Shown here: piece by piece, positions 34,340-43,250 of the stretch | Position numbering within the stretch: the first letter of the stretch is position 1 | Layout: every line of letters begins with the position of its first letter | NCBI RefSeq assembly: GCF_900167005.1 | Contig: NZ_FUXW01000001.1 | Location: 744,001-808,000, forward strand | DNA from: Butyricicoccus pullicaecorum DSM 23266 | Lineage (GTDB): Bacteria > Bacillota > Clostridia > Oscillospirales > Butyricicoccaceae | DNA length: 64,000 nucleotides | Direction: 5' to 3' | Position numbers and translations under genes: made by a program | Notes under the pieces: model-generated | What the model was told of the DNA's origin: nothing | The model's input: the letters and a program-made list of their open reading frames with translations, nothing else | Database searches by the model: none

Positions 34340-36800
34340 GCTGTTCATCCTCCTTTTTTAAGTCCAACGGTTTGGTGGTCATGATACGGTACAGTTCCGT
34401 ATTCTTGGGGAAGTGGTCCACAAACGGCAGGATCGTGGAACCGTAGAACAAAAGCCCTTCGCCCTCACCGGAGTGGGTCACATAAGATAGCTGGTGTGTA
34501 GAAATACCCAGCTGCTTGGCGAGAATCTGCCGGTCTCCGCCCGCCTGGTTGAGCATATACACGAAGTCGGAGTTTTCAAAGATGTTCTCAACCTCGCGGC
34601 TGCTCAAAAGGTCTTTGACGTTCTGCGTGATACCGGTCGGGATGCCGCCCCATTTACGGAATCGCTTCCAAATCTCCACCGTATAGGCGGCGGTCTGTTC
34701 CTCTTTCAGCAGCAGGTGCATCTCGTCGATGTAGTAACGGGTGGACTTGTGGGCGGCGCGGTTGATGGTGACGCGGTTCCACACCTGGTCCTGCACCACC
34801 AGCATCCCGATTTTCTTCAGCTGCTTGCCCAGTTCCTTAATGTCATAACAGACAATGCGGTTGTTGATGTCTACATTGGTCCGGTGATTGAACACATTGA
34901 GGGAGCCGGTCACATAGATTTCCAGCGCCGTGGCGATGTACTGTGCCTCTTTTTCCTCCTGCGCCCGCAAGAGATTATACAAATCCTCCAGAATGGGCAT
35001 ATTCTCTGGGCGCGGGTCGTTGAGATAGTCCTGATAGACCAGCCGCACACAACGGTCGATGATGGTTTTCTGCACCGGCTGCAAGCCCTCCTTGCCGCCC
35101 ACGATCAGCTCGCACAAGCTGAGAATGAAGTCAGATTTGAGTGACAGCGGGCTTTCATCGTCCGAGTAGTCCAGGTTCAAGTCCATTGGGTTAAGATAGT
35201 TGGTGGAGGTGGGCGAAATTTTGATAACCTGCCCATGCAGACGCACCACCAGAGGGGCATATTCCGCTTCCGGGTCCAGGATTTCCACCTCGTCGGAAGT
35301 CAGCAGGAAGCAGTTGGCGATCTCACGCTTGGCGCTGAAAGATTTACCGGAACCCGGTGTGCCGAGAATCAGCCCATTAGGGTTTTTCAGCAGCTTGCGG
35401 TCCACCATGATAAGGTTGTTGGACAGGGCGTTGATGCCATAGTACAGAGCTTCTTTGCCGTTCTGGAATAATTCCTGGGTGGTAAACGGCACAAAGATTG
35501 CCGTGGAACTGGTGGTCAGTCCGCGCTGAATCTCAATCTGGTTGATGCCCAGGGGCAGGCAGCTCATCAGCCCTTCCTCCTGCTGGAAGTCCAGCCTTGT
35601 CAGCTGGCAGTTGTATTTCTGTGCAATGGAACTGGCCTGGAACACATTGTTGTCCAGCTGGCGGGGGTTATCCGCCGTGTTCAGCACCAGAAATGTCACA
35701 AGGAACATTCGCTCGTTGCGGCTCTGCAAATCCTGCAAGAGCTTTTTGGCCTCAACACCATAAGTGGCAAGGTCGGAAGGAATGATGTCCATGTCATATC
35801 CGGCACGGACAGCCTTTTTCTGTTCCTCAATTTTGCTGCGGTCCAGATCGGTGATTTTTCGCTTGACCGTCTTGATGGCCTTGATCTGATCCACCGACTG
35901 GATATGCAGGCTGACAATCAGGTTGGATTCCATATCCAGAAAATCAGCCAGCATCCGGTCATTCAGTTCCGGGGCGAGAATCTGCACGAAAGAAACCGCC
36001 CCGTACTTTTTACCCATGCGGAACTGCTTGCCGGTGCGGAACTCAAAGGAGCTGGGTGCGATAAAGTCCTTGGTGGACAGGCCGCTGATGGGGAGCCAGT
36101 CCCACTCAAACCGGAACGGCAGCTGCTCGTCCATGTGGAAGATACCATGCAGCTGGGCAAGCCGCGCCTTTCCGTCCAGCGTTTCCGCCACCACGCCCAG
36201 CCGCTTGAAGTTGTTGAGAATGTCGGTCTCAATGCGCTCCAGACGGGGCTTGGCCGCCTTGATGCTGTCTGCGTCAATACCAAAGGTGAGATACTTGGTT
36301 TTAATCAGGCCGTTGTTGCCCTTTGCCAGCTGGTTTTGCAGCATGGTCATGTACTCGATACGGATGCTGTCAAAATCGTCCCCCTGGAGAGGGATGTTGA
36401 TGGCGCGGGCAAAGGTTTCCTCCGATGCTGCAAGGTTCAAAAAAGACAGCTCAAACTGAATCGAGCTGTCGAAGTAGTTGAGGAAATCGCACCAGCCCTC
36501 GAAAATCGCGGTTTTATCCTCGTTCTGTGAAAGCTGATAGTTGATGTCCTGAAATTGAATGGTTTTTGTGTAGTGACCGTCTGATACCCGGCAGATACCG
36601 TCCGGCCACATTCGTTCATAAGGGATACTGTCCTGCGCCGATTTTTCCTTTTTGTCCGTGCGGTTGGCACGGGCAATCGCAGCTTCAATCTGCTTTCTGT
36701 CGGCGCGGGACAGCTTTTTCTTTGTTTTGACCGGCTGCACAGCTTTTTCCTCGTTTTTTCCGAACAGCCGGTGCAGCCAGTTTTTGATTGCCGTAAACAA
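34320..36800 (-). CDS. virB4: VirB4-like conjugation ATPase
   Basis: 826 residues. The N-terminal CagE/TrbE/VirB4 domain is followed by an ATPase domain with Walker A LGTPGSGKSFSAKRE near residue 478, Walker B RYYIDEMHLLL, and RKWGGIPTGITQNV. It powers assembly or transfer through the type IV channel. The most likely start is TTG at 36800, seven bases after GAGGAGGTG; no better ATG is near. The gene begins 116 bases inside the PrgI gene. Confidence 0.93.
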   Translation of the reverse strand: MFTAIKNWLHRLFGKNEEKAVQPVKTKKKLSRADRKQIEAAIARANRTDKKEKSAQDSIPYERMWPDGICRVSDGHYTKTIQFQDINYQLSQNEDKTAIFEGWCDFLNYFDSSIQFELSFLNLAASEETFARAINIPLQGDDFDSIRIEYMTMLQNQLAKGNNGLIKTKYLTFGIDADSIKAAKPRLERIETDILNNFKRLGVVAETLDGKARLAQLHGIFHMDEQLPFRFEWDWLPISGLSTKDFIAPSSFEFRTGKQFRMGKKYGAVSFVQILAPELNDRMLADFLDMESNLIVSLHIQSVDQIKAIKTVKRKITDLDRSKIEEQKKAVRAGYDMDIIPSDLATYGVEAKKLLQDLQSRNERMFLVTFLVLNTADNPRQLDNNVFQASSIAQKYNCQLTRLDFQQEEGLMSCLPLGINQIEIQRGLTTSSTAIFVPFTTQELFQNGKEALYYGINALSNNLIMVDRKLLKNPNGLILGTPGSGKSFSAKREIANCFLLTSDEVEILDPEAEYAPLVVRLHGQVIKISPTSTNYLNPMDLNLDYSDDESPLSLKSDFILSLCELIVGGKEGLQPVQKTIIDRCVRLVYQDYLNDPRPENMPILEDLYNLLRAQEEKEAQYIATALEIYVTGSLNVFNHRTNVDINNRIVCYDIKELGKQLKKIGMLVVQDQVWNRVTINRAAHKSTRYYIDEMHLLLKEEQTAAYTVEIWKRFRKWGGIPTGITQNVKDLLSSREVENIFENSDFVYMLNQAGGDRQILAKQLGISTHQLSYVTHSGEGEGLLFYGSTILPFVDHFPKNTELYRIMTTKPLDLKKEDEQHDKERN

Positions 36801-37152
36801 TGTGTGACACCTCCTCGTCGAGATTTGCCTGCCGCTGCAACACGGCATAGAAGTTATTGGTGCGGTAGGGGCGCTGCCTGGGGCGGATCACCGTGACGCG
36901 GATGATATTGCCCACAATCTTTTCCAACGGCTGACCATGCTTTTCATACATCGCCAGCAGGAAGAAGGGCAGCATCACGAACATCATGCACAGGGCTGCC
37001 GTACTGTTTCCGGCAGAGCCACGGAGCAGAAAGAACAGCGGTACGCCCAAAAGCGCCCCTCCGCCGAAGCAGACTAACTGCCGCTTGGTTAAGTTGAAAG
37101 CAACCTTGGTTTTGACTTTCGTCAGGTCTTTGGGTACAGGTACATAGGCCAT
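36685..37152 (-). CDS. PrgI family membrane protein (VirB3-like)
   Basis: 155 residues: MAYVPVPKDLTKVKTKVAFNL, two adjacent membrane helices (LVCFGGGALLGVPLFFLL and ALCMMFVMLPFFLLAM), then a basic tail. PrgI proteins occupy the VirB3 position next to VirB4. AAGGAGGGAG precedes the start. The last 116 bases overlap the VirB4 start in another frame. Confidence 0.87.
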   Translation of the reverse strand: MAYVPVPKDLTKVKTKVAFNLTKRQLVCFGGGALLGVPLFFLLRGSAGNSTAALCMMFVMLPFFLLAMYEKHGQPLEKIVGNIIRVTVIRPRQRPYRTNNFYAVLQRQANLDEEVSHIVYGNQKLAAPAVRKKRGKSCAAGQNKEKAVPRRQKAD

Positions 37153-37168
37153 AGAAACTCCCTCCTTC

Positions 37169-38038
37169 TTAATGAGCCTGGAATACAGCTTTTGCAAGGC
37201 TTCCGGTCTTAAAGAGGGTAAAACACAGTAAAACCGTATAGCCCACACAGCTCCAAATCGCCATAATCACATCTTCCTCGGTAGCGATGTCCTGTACCAG
37301 TACAGCATAAATCGCCACACAGACAATGATGAGAAATGCCTGGAATCCCAGCGCCAACAGGGAGCGCAGATAGTTCTGGCCCATGCCGCCCCATTCCTTG
37401 CCCATCATGGCAGCCATAGGGATGGGCGCAACGGATGTCACAAGGTAAATTTCAATCATACGGCCATAAATCACGATGAAGATGCAGATATACAGCGCCC
37501 ACATGGTAACGCCGATAAACATACTCTGGAACCAAAGCCCGAACAACGGACCCAAATCCATTTCCATCAGCCGAGGTTCCATGTCCGTAAGGACAGAGGA
37601 AATATCAATGGCTGCATCCGAAGAAATGATCCCGGATGCCTGTGCCACCACACTCTGCGCCATATCAAACACGCCCATGACGATATTCCATGTATTCGTG
37701 ACAAGGAGTATGGCTGCGGCTGACTTGAACACCCATTTGAAAATCATCCAGGTGTCCACATCATGCAGGTTGTTTTTGTCGGTAATCATCTGGATCAGTT
37801 CCAGCGTCATTACAATCGCCAGAATCACACCGGCGATGGGAACCATGATGGAGTTGGAGAGGCTCTGGATCATGCTGAAAATGCCGCCGTTCCAGCCCTG
37901 CGGCGTTTGCCCAACCTGCACGGATATATCTCCGACCTGCTGGTTTACAGAATCGAACATCCCGGACAGGTTGCCCATAATGCCGCCTACAAGCATTTCC
38001 TTGAGCCACTCAGTAAGCGCGTCCAGCAGAAAATCCAT
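37169..38038 (-). CDS. VirB6/TrbL-like channel protein (CD1112-like)
   Basis: 289 residues with an amphipathic N-terminus (LLDALTEWLKEMLVGGIMGNL), five to six membrane helices and the conserved cytoplasmic loop APIPMAAMMGKEWGGMGQNYLRSLLALGFQ. It forms the inner-membrane pore of the secretion system. AAAGGAGGTC precedes the start. Confidence 0.9.
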   Translation of the reverse strand: MDFLLDALTEWLKEMLVGGIMGNLSGMFDSVNQQVGDISVQVGQTPQGWNGGIFSMIQSLSNSIMVPIAGVILAIVMTLELIQMITDKNNLHDVDTWMIFKWVFKSAAAILLVTNTWNIVMGVFDMAQSVVAQASGIISSDAAIDISSVLTDMEPRLMEMDLGPLFGLWFQSMFIGVTMWALYICIFIVIYGRMIEIYLVTSVAPIPMAAMMGKEWGGMGQNYLRSLLALGFQAFLIIVCVAIYAVLVQDIATEEDVIMAIWSCVGYTVLLCFTLFKTGSLAKAVFQAH

Positions 38039-38058
38039 ACAGTGTGACCTCCTTTCAG

Positions 38059-38083
38059 CCCCTCCCGATTATTACGGGAGGGG
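38059..38083 (-). other. Stable hairpin between maff2 and virB6
   Basis: Perfect 9-bp GC-rich stem CCCCTCCCG / CGGGAGGGG with a 7-base loop, ending just before the AAAGGAGG of virB6 and with no T run. It may stabilise the short maff2 message or tune virB6 translation rather than terminate. Confidence 0.55.
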
Positions 38084-38104
38084 CAAGGATTTTTCAGGGA
38101 CAGT

Positions 38105-38323
38105 TTAGACGGCAAACAGGCCGGAAAGCAGAGGTACGAGGATCAGGCCGACCACAGCCACACCAGCGCCCGCCATGAGCTGCTTCATACCCTGGCTCTT
38201 TGCACCAGGGTTGTCGTTTCCGTAACCTTCCAGCAGGTTGATAACGCCCCATACGCCAAGACCAGCACCAAGGGCAATCACGAGGGTCTGCAACACATTG
38301 ATCGCTTCATTGAAAAATTCCAT
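38105..38323 (-). CDS. Maff2 family membrane protein
   Basis: 72 residues with two hydrophobic helices (VLQTLVIALGAGLGVWGVINLL and LMAGAGVAVVGLILVPLLSGLF) around GYGNDNPGAKSQGMKQ, the Maff2 signature. It resembles VirB2-type pilin subunits in size and topology. Preceded by a long leader with a hairpin. A truncated homologue lies at 53283-53423. Confidence 0.9.
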   Translation of the reverse strand: MEFFNEAINVLQTLVIALGAGLGVWGVINLLEGYGNDNPGAKSQGMKQLMAGAGVAVVGLILVPLLSGLFAV

Positions 38324-39350
38324 AAATCATTGTTAGCCGGAATCGTTTTGATAAAGTTTCAGTCGTTCATAGGCATACAAAAGCCGGACAATCCGCCGCC
38401 CGGTTTCCGGGGGGTGATTCCGGCTGTCCTCCTTTTTTCATTGTTTTTTGGTGATTGTCCGCCTTGTACGCCAATGGCCCCAAAAGGGCAGTTGCGGCGA
38501 ATAGATAAGACCACTCCTTTCATAGCGGAACAGATTTAAGCGCCCTGAGTATCTACTTCGTACACGTCGCAGACCTCATTGGGCTTGAGTTTCAGCCGGG
38601 TGGACAGGAACGCTTCAATGTCAAAAGTGTTCTTGTCGCTTGCGTCGGCTGTGTATTTGAAATTGGGGTGCTTGGTGATGTCGTACTTATCCGAAAGGAA
38701 AGGACGCACACCGCGCAGCTGGAGGATGCACTTGCCGCCGTCCATAACGGCAAGTTCGTCCTGGCTCATCAGCTCTTTCCCCAATTTTTGATAGTTGAAC
38801 GAGTGGGAAGTTTCCCGCCCACGGCTCTCTCCGGTGTTGTAGGTGTCAATGGTTTCCTTGCCCAGCACGGCGGCCAACTCCTTGAGGGTAGTCGGCTCCT
38901 TGCCGCCCAGGAAAATGGAGGTATCCATATTGCCGATGATGGTATCGGCGTTGTCCTTGTAGATGGCTTTCAGCTGGCTTTGCGCCTGCAAGACCAGACA
39001 GGCGGAGATCTCACGGCTTCGGATGGTGGCCACCAGCTTTTCCAGTTTGGGAATCTGGCCGATGTTGGCGCACTCGTCGATAAGGCAGCGCACATGGACC
39101 GGCAGCCGCCCGCCGTACACATCGTCGGCTTTTTCGCAGAGCAGATTGAACAGCTGGGTGTAGCACATAGAAATCAGAAAGTTAAAGGAATCGTCCGTAT
39201 CGCTCATAATGAGGAACAGGGCAGTTTTCCGATCTCCCAGAGTGTCCAGCTCCAGCTCATCGTAGGAAGTGACCTCCCGAAGCTCGGCAATATCGAACAC
39301 GGCAAGGCGCGCACCGCAGGAAATCAGGATTGATTTTGCAGTTTTGCCAG
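38198..39350 (-). repeat. ICE A copy of block duplicated at 52251-53409
   Basis: The 3' part of virD4, the approximately 210-bp spacer and the first about 42 codons of maff2 recur in opposite orientation at 52251-53409 with few substitutions. The copy here is intact. Confidence 0.8.
38377..38425 (-). terminator. Nested hairpin between virD4 and maff2
   Basis: Outer arms AGCCGGA / TCCGGCT enclose an inner CCCGG-aaa-CCGGG stem, then CTTTTG on the minus strand. The structure is kept in the duplicated copy near 53180-53230. It is the only structure I see in this 210-base gap and may reduce or time maff2 transcription. Confidence 0.6.
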
Positions 39351-40413
39351 CCGCCAGCTTGTATTTTTTATATTGGCGGACGGCAAAATGATTGGGCTTT
39401 TCCGCTTCCAGTGCGTCAAACATCAGGTCCACCGGATTCTTGAACTCCTCGTCGTCCTCCCGGACTTCCATCGCGTTGATGAACTCGATGAGAGTGGCAA
39501 AGTTTTGTTCTTCCACCGGGGCCTCGTAGTGGATATATCCGATGAGGGCGCAGTACAAAAGCGTTTCTGCCTTGACCCAGAAATCGTCCCCGGCTTTGCC
39601 TTCTCCCTTGGTGTTCGCTATTAAAGTCGTGACCAGCTTCAAAATATCTTTTTCGCTGTGCAGATAGGCAAAAGGATTATAGTGCATGGACTTCTTGAAG
39701 TTGATGGTATTGAGAACCTTAATTCGATACGGCTCATAGACCACTTTGCCGTTTTTGTCCTTTACGGTCTCATAAACCGGATTGCCATGCCGGTCCCTTA
39801 TTGGCTGATGGTCCTTGCCCAGCTTGGGACGCATTTTCGGCGTACCGCGCTGGAGCATCTTGCCGCACTCCACCAAAATCGTACCTTTGGGGTCTGTCAC
39901 CACATAGGAGCTGTGCATCTGCATCAGGTTGGGTTTCAGCCAAAACCGTGTTTTACCGGAACCGGAGCCGCCGATCACCAGCACATTTTTATTTCGCGCC
40001 GTCTTGGGGTCCTTGGGGCGGCTGTTCATGGTCAGGCTCTCGGTTTTCGTCAGAATCACATTGTTCTGGAAAACCGGGTCCACATAAGGGGCGATGTCCT
40101 CGTGTGTTCCCCAGCGGGCGGAACCATACTCCATGCCGTGGCGGTATTTCTTCGCATTTTTGCTTTTCAGATATACCGCCAGCCGCAGACCACCACCGCA
40201 GCAGATTCCCACCAACAGGTCCAACGGGTGCAGGCTGGGCCACCAGCTTGCCAGCGCCACCGGCAAGACAGAAATCAGGGAGAGCGCCTTTTGAGAAGCG
40301 TCCGCGCCCTGCGCCATCCGCCATGCTTCCCCGAAGTTGGTGGCAAACAAGCCCATCAGGATATAGGGCAGGTTCAAAATCAGGAGCTTTTTGATGTCAA
40401 GCTGCTTTTTCAT
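38536..40413 (-). CDS. virD4: VirD4/TraG-like type IV coupling protein
   Basis: 625 residues. Two N-terminal membrane helices (about 12-28 and 48-75) precede the ATPase with Walker A VIGGSGSGKTRFW near residue 146 and Walker B region RCLIDECANIGQIP. It docks relaxase-DNA complexes to the channel. Overlaps PcfB by an ATGA junction. A 3' fragment of a second copy is at 52251. Confidence 0.94.
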   Translation of the reverse strand: MKKQLDIKKLLILNLPYILMGLFATNFGEAWRMAQGADASQKALSLISVLPVALASWWPSLHPLDLLVGICCGGGLRLAVYLKSKNAKKYRHGMEYGSARWGTHEDIAPYVDPVFQNNVILTKTESLTMNSRPKDPKTARNKNVLVIGGSGSGKTRFWLKPNLMQMHSSYVVTDPKGTILVECGKMLQRGTPKMRPKLGKDHQPIRDRHGNPVYETVKDKNGKVVYEPYRIKVLNTINFKKSMHYNPFAYLHSEKDILKLVTTLIANTKGEGKAGDDFWVKAETLLYCALIGYIHYEAPVEEQNFATLIEFINAMEVREDDEEFKNPVDLMFDALEAEKPNHFAVRQYKKYKLAAGKTAKSILISCGARLAVFDIAELREVTSYDELELDTLGDRKTALFLIMSDTDDSFNFLISMCYTQLFNLLCEKADDVYGGRLPVHVRCLIDECANIGQIPKLEKLVATIRSREISACLVLQAQSQLKAIYKDNADTIIGNMDTSIFLGGKEPTTLKELAAVLGKETIDTYNTGESRGRETSHSFNYQKLGKELMSQDELAVMDGGKCILQLRGVRPFLSDKYDITKHPNFKYTADASDKNTFDIEAFLSTRLKLKPNEVCDVYEVDTQGA

Positions 40414-40910
40414 CGTTCCAGCTCCTTTCGCCTGGTGCGGTCCACCACGGCATTTTTGACCAGCTCTTTGAACTGATTCAGCTTTGCCAGCACAGACGGA
40501 CGTTCTGTTTTCTCTGCTTTTTTCACTTTTTTGCCGGTGTACTCGGTAAAAGCGGCGGTCAGCGCATCCGCATCCCGTGCCTTGAAAAAGATCAGGTACT
40601 TGGGCGGGGAGGTACTGCGGTCTTTTTTTACCGCATAATCCACACCGTATTTCCGGGCAATCTTTTCAAATTCCTTGATGGAAGGATCGGTGATTTCGAT
40701 ATTGGAAACGCCTTGGTTCTGACCAATGAGCTGCTTGACCGTCTGCTTACCCTGGGGCTTCACAGGCGCGTCCCGGCTTCTCTGCTTTTGCAGCTTCTTT
40801 TCCTTGCAGTGGGCAAGGTATTTACAAATGGCGGCCTTAAACAGCCGCCCGGTGAACTTTGTGCCGTTGACTACCAGCGTCAAAGTCCTGTTTTCCACTT
40901 CTTCCTGCAT
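40410..40910 (-). CDS. PcfB family protein (DUF3801)
   Basis: 166 residues, basic; TLVVNGTKFTGRLFKAAICKYLAHCKEKK at the start and ITDPSIKEFEKIARKYGVDYAVKKD...YLIFFKARDADALTAAF match PcfB/DUF3801. PcfB helps recruit the relaxosome to the VirD4 (PcfC) protein, consistent with the overlapping virD4 gene. Confidence 0.88.
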   Translation of the reverse strand: MQEEVENRTLTLVVNGTKFTGRLFKAAICKYLAHCKEKKLQKQRSRDAPVKPQGKQTVKQLIGQNQGVSNIEITDPSIKEFEKIARKYGVDYAVKKDRSTSPPKYLIFFKARDADALTAAFTEYTGKKVKKAEKTERPSVLAKLNQFKELVKNAVVDRTRRKELER

Positions 40911-40999
40911 GGGGTAACGCCTCCTTCCTGTGAAAATTTGCAGGGGTGGTGCATTTTACTAAGGCGGGACCACCAGCCGCCGCAAAAGATACCGGGTAA

Positions 41000-41746
41000 T
41001 CATATCATCAGCAGGATGCTGTCCCGCAGCTGGGCAAAATACAGCTTGCCCTGGGGCGTTACCAGCGTATAGGAGCCGGTATGCCCGTGGTTGCAGTAGT
41101 CCTTGACGGTGAACAGGCCATCATTGGCGGGCTTTGCATAAGGCAGTACATTCCCGGACGGGGCGCGGTACACAAACCGCTGTTCCAGCAGGAAGCGGAC
41201 AAACCGGCGCTCCGGCACAACCAGTTCCTTGGCGGTGGTACGGAGATTGGTGCTGTGCTTGAGGTCAATGAACAGGTCATAAAAGGCTGCCTTGCCCTCC
41301 AGCATGGCGTTTTCCTCCCGCAGCGCCGCATTTTCCTCCCGTTCTGCCAGCAGGTCGGAACAGAGTTTCATCATGGCTTCCGGGGAAGTGGCAACCTCCC
41401 ACAGCTTTTCTCTGGTGATGTAGGCCCCGTGCTTGCGGATAGAGGGCAGCACCTCATCAAACACCCAGCGTTCAAATCGTTCCGCAGAGGGCAGTTTGCT
41501 GTGAACGATCAAGCGGTATAGATTTCCTTCCGAAATAAACCGGGTTTGCTGGGTTCTGCCCACGTTGTCGATGAGTGGGTAAAACGCCCACCCATCGGAA
41601 GTACAGTGCGCTTTCAGTGCTTTAGCCGAATCTTTGTAACCGAGTGCGGCAGTAACATCCAAACCGCAGAACAGGTATTTGCCATTTTCTTCGATGACCC
41701 GAACAGAACCAAACTCCGGGTTTTTGAAAATTTCCATCTGGTTCAT
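41000..41746 (-). CDS. Phage-type antirepressor (BRO-N plus KilA-C-like)
   Basis: 248 residues: BRO-N domain (SVRVIEENGKYLFCGLDVTAALGY, residues about 10-110, with EGNLYRLIVHSKLPSAERFERWVFDEVLPSIRKHGAY), coiled coil, then an antirepressor C-terminal domain (TAKELVVPERRFVRFLLEQRFVYR). Such proteins inactivate repressors in phages; in ICEs they may release transfer genes. AACCTCC-type ribosome site precedes the start. It is read before pcfB. Confidence 0.87.
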   Translation of the reverse strand: MNQMEIFKNPEFGSVRVIEENGKYLFCGLDVTAALGYKDSAKALKAHCTSDGWAFYPLIDNVGRTQQTRFISEGNLYRLIVHSKLPSAERFERWVFDEVLPSIRKHGAYITREKLWEVATSPEAMMKLCSDLLAEREENAALREENAMLEGKAAFYDLFIDLKHSTNLRTTAKELVVPERRFVRFLLEQRFVYRAPSGNVLPYAKPANDGLFTVKDYCNHGHTGSYTLVTPQGKLYFAQLRDSILLMI

Positions 41747-41782
41747 AGCGTAACCTCCTGTAAAAGTCGTTGTTGTGGGATG

Positions 41783-41807
41783 AAAAAAGACGGCCTTACC
41801 AGCCGCC
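41783..41807 (-). terminator. Terminator at the end of DUF6017 gene
   Basis: Minus-strand GGCGGCT-ggtaa-GGCCGTC (two G-U pairs) followed by TTTTTT. It overlaps the last codons of the gene. Confidence 0.65.
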
Positions 41808-42674
41808 TGCGTTCATATCATGATTAACCTGTGAAGTGTAGTGGTTGCTGATGGTGGTGGGTGCGTTAAACAGCACCGTCAGCAGGTACTGCTTCATGTT
41901 GCGGACCTCGGTGGTGTTTTTCTGCAAGCTGTCCATGACAAACCGGATATGTTCGCTGTCCAGCTTCAAAAAACGGGAGCGCACCACCTCATGGGGGAAG
42001 TCGCTGCCTGCAATCCGGGTGGTTTTGCGTCTGGCACAGACGGTTTCCACCATCAGCTCCACGATCTCGTCCAAATCCTCCCGATAGGTGGCAAACTCCC
42101 TGCACAGGTAGTCATACTCGATGTTCTCTAAAATCAAATCCCGATAACTTTCTATCTCGGAGACAGACATCGCATCCCTTCCTTTCCGTTCCGGCGGTCT
42201 TGCCGCCGTTTTCTCCCGGAAGGGAATGGAATCGGTACTTGATCCATGAGTAATTGATTTTTGAGTATTTGATTTCTCTATATTTAATTCTGCGGGCTTT
42301 TCCGTATCCGGTTTGTCCATATCCGGTTTTCCCGTATCTGGTGAAGCCGTATCCGGCTGTGGCGTATCCGGGTTCTTCGGCTGTGGCTGTTCGTAGATGA
42401 CATACTCGGTATCACTGATCCGACCCTGCCTATCTCGTAGCTGATGACGGACAATGTACCCGGCAGTTTCCAGCTCCCGCAGCGCGCCGCCGATAGCGTC
42501 CACGCCCTCTTTGCAGATGGCGGCAAGCCCTCTGGTGGTATAGTTCCAGTCCTCCGGTAAGGACAGCATCATGGAAAGCAGCCCCTTGGCTTTCAGGGAC
42601 AGTTTCCCGTTGCGTAAATGGTGATTGCTCATTACGGTATAATCTCTGGTTCGTTCAATGCGAAATACGGCCAT
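41796..42674 (-). CDS. DUF6017 / winged-helix replication-type protein
   Basis: 292 residues. The N-terminal winged helix (MAVFRIERTRDYTVMSNHHL, KAKGLLSMMLSLPEDWNYTTRGLAAIC) resembles RepA/DnaD-like initiators. A linker of about five six-residue Pro-Asp repeats (PDTPQ, PDTAS, PDTGK, PDMDK, PDTEK) follows, then a C-terminal DUF6017 domain (YDYLCREFATYREDLDEIVELMVETV). Start at 42674 has AAGGAG. It may initiate ICE replication. Preceded by a terminator hairpin. Confidence 0.85.
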   Translation of the reverse strand: MAVFRIERTRDYTVMSNHHLRNGKLSLKAKGLLSMMLSLPEDWNYTTRGLAAICKEGVDAIGGALRELETAGYIVRHQLRDRQGRISDTEYVIYEQPQPKNPDTPQPDTASPDTGKPDMDKPDTEKPAELNIEKSNTQKSITHGSSTDSIPFREKTAARPPERKGRDAMSVSEIESYRDLILENIEYDYLCREFATYREDLDEIVELMVETVCARRKTTRIAGSDFPHEVVRSRFLKLDSEHIRFVMDSLQKNTTEVRNMKQYLLTVLFNAPTTISNHYTSQVNHDMNAGGW

Positions 42675-42706
42675 TGACCTCACTCCTTCCAAATTTCTCA
42701 GGATAT

Positions 42707-42741
42707 GAAAAAAGCCACAATCCTGTAAAAAGAATTGTGGC
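42707..42741 (-). terminator. Strong terminator upstream of DUF6017 gene
   Basis: Perfect 8-bp stem GCCACAAT / ATTGTGGC, then TTTTTT on the minus strand, less than 35 bases before the DUF6017 start. It would stop transcription arriving from the par genes unless antitermination occurs. Confidence 0.85.
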
Positions 42742-42743
42742 AG

Positions 42744-42929
42744 TCAGCTGTTTTGTTCACTTTTTCTGCGCCGGTAGGGGCGTTTGGGAATGGGCGGTTT
42801 ATCCAACAGGTCATTTCCCTGAGAGAATGGCAGAGTTTGCAGAACACGGTCAATCTCCATAGATTCCATATCATGCTGGGAATGGCAATCCTCCCGGATT
42901 GCTTCCCGGATTTCCTTTACAGTACACAT
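42744..42929 (-). CDS. Hypothetical small basic protein
   Basis: 61 residues, MCTVKEIREAIREDCHSQHD and a very basic C-terminus (PKRPYRRRKSEQNS). GAAAGGAAAGG precedes the start. It lies between the par operon and the terminator. No family recognised. Confidence 0.6.
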   Translation of the reverse strand: MCTVKEIREAIREDCHSQHDMESMEIDRVLQTLPFSQGNDLLDKPPIPKRPYRRRKSEQNS

Positions 42930-42961
42930 TTCAATCCTTTCCTTTCGCAGTAATGATTTGT

Positions 42962-43237
42962 TTATGAGTGGCGGCGGCGCTTGTCCGGCTTAAAATCGAG
43001 GATATGTCCCTCAATCACACGGGCATACCGCTTGATTTTGATTTCCCGATGCTGCTGGCTCAGGAGGGCAGCCTGATAGCCGTCCTCCGTAAGAAACAGC
43101 CGCGTTTCATCACCGGGACTGCCGTAGGCACAGGAACGCAGGACAGAAAACTCGATCATTCGGCGGGTGTTGTCCTGAAAACGCTCCACGGCAAGAATGT
43201 TGTGTCCTTTCAACTCACGGGCTGAAATATCCCTCAT
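42962..43237 (-). CDS. Hypothetical protein downstream of parB
   Basis: 91 residues (MRDISARELKGHNILAVERF, EFSVLRSCAYGSPGDETRLFL), basic tail. Start at 43237 has GAAAGGAG upstream. It follows parB by 13 bases and is probably in the par operon. Small proteins of this kind recur next to parB in such elements; function unknown. Confidence 0.72.
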   Translation of the reverse strand: MRDISARELKGHNILAVERFQDNTRRMIEFSVLRSCAYGSPGDETRLFLTEDGYQAALLSQQHREIKIKRYARVIEGHILDFKPDKRRRHS

Positions 43238-43250
43238 AGGCGCTCCTTTC

